A DNA stretch of 6,772 bases from JBMSHD01 sp049416425 (lineage in GTDB: Bacteria > Pseudomonadota > Gammaproteobacteria > Francisellales > Francisellaceae): the NCBI GenBank assembly GCA_049416425.1, contig JBMSHD010000111.1:1-6772 (forward strand), in the 5' to 3' direction. Shown piece after piece: positions 5,811 to 6,772 of this stretch; positions within the stretch are counted from its first letter, which is position 1; each line of letters begins with the position of its first letter. The notes under the pieces were generated by a model. The model ran no database searches and had not been told where the DNA came from. It worked only from the letters and a program-made list of their open reading frames with translations. The translations under genes and the position numbers were made by a program.

Positions 5811-6603
5811 AGTCAAAGAAATTCTGGTCAAGAAGCTGGGAGGGAGCAACGTTCTGCAATGCGCTTAAGATAACGTTTTTGCGTTCAGGGTGGCTTTGAT
5901 GCCATTCGCTTAACATGGTTTTTATCTTCTTACGCTGTAGATTTTCCTGAGAACCACAGAGATTGCATGGAATGATGGGAAAATCTTTAAGTTTTGCATA
6001 TTGTGTGGTTTCTGCTTCACTAACGTAAGCCAGAGGGCGAATGACGATGTTTCGACCATCATCGCTTTTCAGCTTTGCTGGCATGGCTTTTAATTGCCCG
6101 CTGTAGAAGAGATTGAGAAAGAAAGTCTCAATAATGTCATCCTGATGATGTCCAAGGGCGATTTTGGTGACATTGTTTTCGTAAGCGAAATCATAGAGTA
6201 TGCCTCGACGCATGCGTGAGCAGAGACCACAGGTCGTTTTACCTTCTGGAATGACGCGTTTGACAACGCTATAGGTGTCGCGTTCTATAATATGATAGTC
6301 AACCTCTTTTTGGGTGAGATAATGAGGAAGAATGTCTTCAGGGAACCCCGGTTGTTTTTGATCTAGATTAACAGCAATAATTGAAAAATTAATGGGAGCT
6401 TTTTGCTGAAGAATTAAAAGCAGTTCCAGCATGCAGTACGAATCTTTGCCACCCGATAGACAAACCATGATTTTATCGTCTTTCTCAATCATATTGAAAT
6501 CTTCGATGGCTCGCCCAACTTTTTTAAGCATCTTTTTTTCCAATGTTTTGAGATCTATGGAGGCTGGTGTCATGGCTATATCAGGATGGAGGGATAATGT
6601 CAT
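5797..6603 (-). CDS. ttcA: TtcA, tRNA cytosine-32 2-thiolation enzyme
   Basis: This cytoplasmic ATP-dependent enzyme makes 2-thiocytidine at position 32 of certain tRNAs, using an iron-sulfur cluster and sulfur supplied by the cysteine desulfurase IscS. Visible features in order are the N-terminal helix and DFNMIEKDDKIMVCLS (35-50), the PP-loop SGGKDS (50-55) that adenylates the base, CGLCSRMRRGILY (125-137) with Cys125 and Cys128, GHHQDD (151-156), and the TtcA-specific PCNLCGSQE (212-220) with Cys213 and Cys216. The 4Fe-4S cluster is expected on the first pair plus one cysteine of the second. At 268 aa it is a little shorter than the E. coli protein (311), mainly at the C-terminus. The start may be ATG 6603 or ATG 6573; neither has a good ribosome site. 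A start at residue 25 is excluded because homology begins upstream of it. Confidence 0.96.
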   Translation of the reverse strand: MTLSLHPDIAMTPASIDLKTLEKKMLKKVGRAIEDFNMIEKDDKIMVCLSGGKDSYCMLELLLILQQKAPINFSIIAVNLDQKQPGFPEDILPHYLTQKEVDYHIIERDTYSVVKRVIPEGKTTCGLCSRMRRGILYDFAYENNVTKIALGHHQDDIIETFFLNLFYSGQLKAMPAKLKSDDGRNIVIRPLAYVSEAETTQYAKLKDFPIIPCNLCGSQENLQRKKIKTMLSEWHQSHPERKNVILSALQNVAPSQLLDQNFFDFKSL

Positions 6604-6635
6604 CGGTTTTAACTGTTGTTAATATTTTGAGCAAA

Positions 6636-6664
6636 ATTATACCGAAGCGTTTTAAGTAATGCAA
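6636..6664 (-). promoter_or_regulatory. Sigma70-type promoter for ttcA
   Basis: On the minus strand TTGCAT (6664-6659) is followed after 17 bp by a perfect TATAAT (6641-6636). Transcription would begin near 6629, about 25 nt before ATG 6603. The position and perfect -10 make this the most convincing promoter in the window. Confidence 0.6.
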
Positions 6665-6699
6665 AATGTTATTGAGATTAATGTATGTGGCAGATGCAA

Positions 6700-6718
6700 T
6701 GAAAAAGCCTGTTTTTCA
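6700..6718. repeat. Short inverted repeat in the gap upstream of ttcA
   Basis: TGAAAAA (6700-6706) and TTTTTCA (6712-6718) are perfect inverted 7-mers around the loop GCCTG. It lies between the ttcA promoter and the A-tract region at the window end. It is too A/T-rich for a good terminator; it could be a protein-binding dyad or chance. Confidence 0.35.
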
Positions 6719-6721
6719 ACC

Positions 6722-6772
6722 AAAACCAAAAACTTTCAAAAAAACCCAAAAAAGGGGTTGCAAAGGGCTATG
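6722..6772 (+). promoter_or_regulatory. A-tract upstream element and -35 box of a truncated strong promoter (stable-RNA type)
   Basis: Four A-tracts (6722-6725, 6728-6732, 6738-6744, 6748-6753), the last three spaced about one helical turn apart, precede GGGG and TTGCAA (6758-6763, 4 of 6 to TTGACA). A-rich UP-type DNA directly before a -35 box is typical of rRNA or tRNA operon promoters. The -10 box would fall near 6780-6787, beyond the window, so neither the promoter nor the gene it drives can be confirmed. Confidence 0.4.

Noticed and set aside
6743..6759. AACCC-loop-GGGTT hairpin as a terminator
   Set aside because: Only five base pairs, no following T-run, and the position fits better as part of a promoter upstream region.

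Overview
The window looks like ordinary chromosomal DNA from a gammaproteobacterium of low-to-moderate G+C (judged by eye). A TtcA-type tRNA thiolase, an extended YihY protein beside a WrbA, an HU protein and two peptide-uptake families point there. The mix would suit the Legionella/Coxiella/Francisella/Piscirickettsia part of the class, but that placement is inference and no genus can be named from the sequence alone. I see no transposon, integrase, CRISPR array, tRNA or rRNA gene inside the window.

Layout. Positions 1-63 may hold the 3' end of an upstream gene, followed by an AT-rich gap. A plus-strand OppA-like lipoprotein (135-1796) comes next. It meets, tail to tail with a 3-bp overlap, a minus-strand block that in transcription order is: WrbA flavoprotein (4611-4015), a POT/PTR2-like transporter (3946 or 3952 to 2486), an HU-family DNA-binding protein (2379-2089) and a 99-residue cysteine-rich membrane protein (2092-1793). 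The last two overlap as ATGA. WrbA is head to head with plus-strand yihY (4614-5810), with only 2 bp between start codons, so each gene's promoter must lie in or beside the other's coding sequence. yihY converges on minus-strand ttcA (6603-5797) with a 14-bp tail overlap. ttcA has a clear TATAAT promoter. The last 50 bases carry spaced A-tracts followed by GGGG-TTGCAA, which looks like the upstream half of a strong, stable-RNA-type promoter cut by the window edge.

How the genes fit together. Two genes (OppA-like binding protein, POT-like carrier) belong to peptide-uptake families, but both lack residues that define classical function. The OppA-like protein has lost the Asp that anchors the peptide amino terminus, and the POT-like carrier has lost the TM1 ExxER motif and the TM4 lysine. 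Their true substrates or coupling are therefore open. WrbA (quinone reduction) and YihY (membrane protein of unknown function) are common neighbours. TtcA is tRNA-modification housekeeping. The least explained element is the small membrane protein with a Cys/His-rich tail, apparently translationally coupled to HU.
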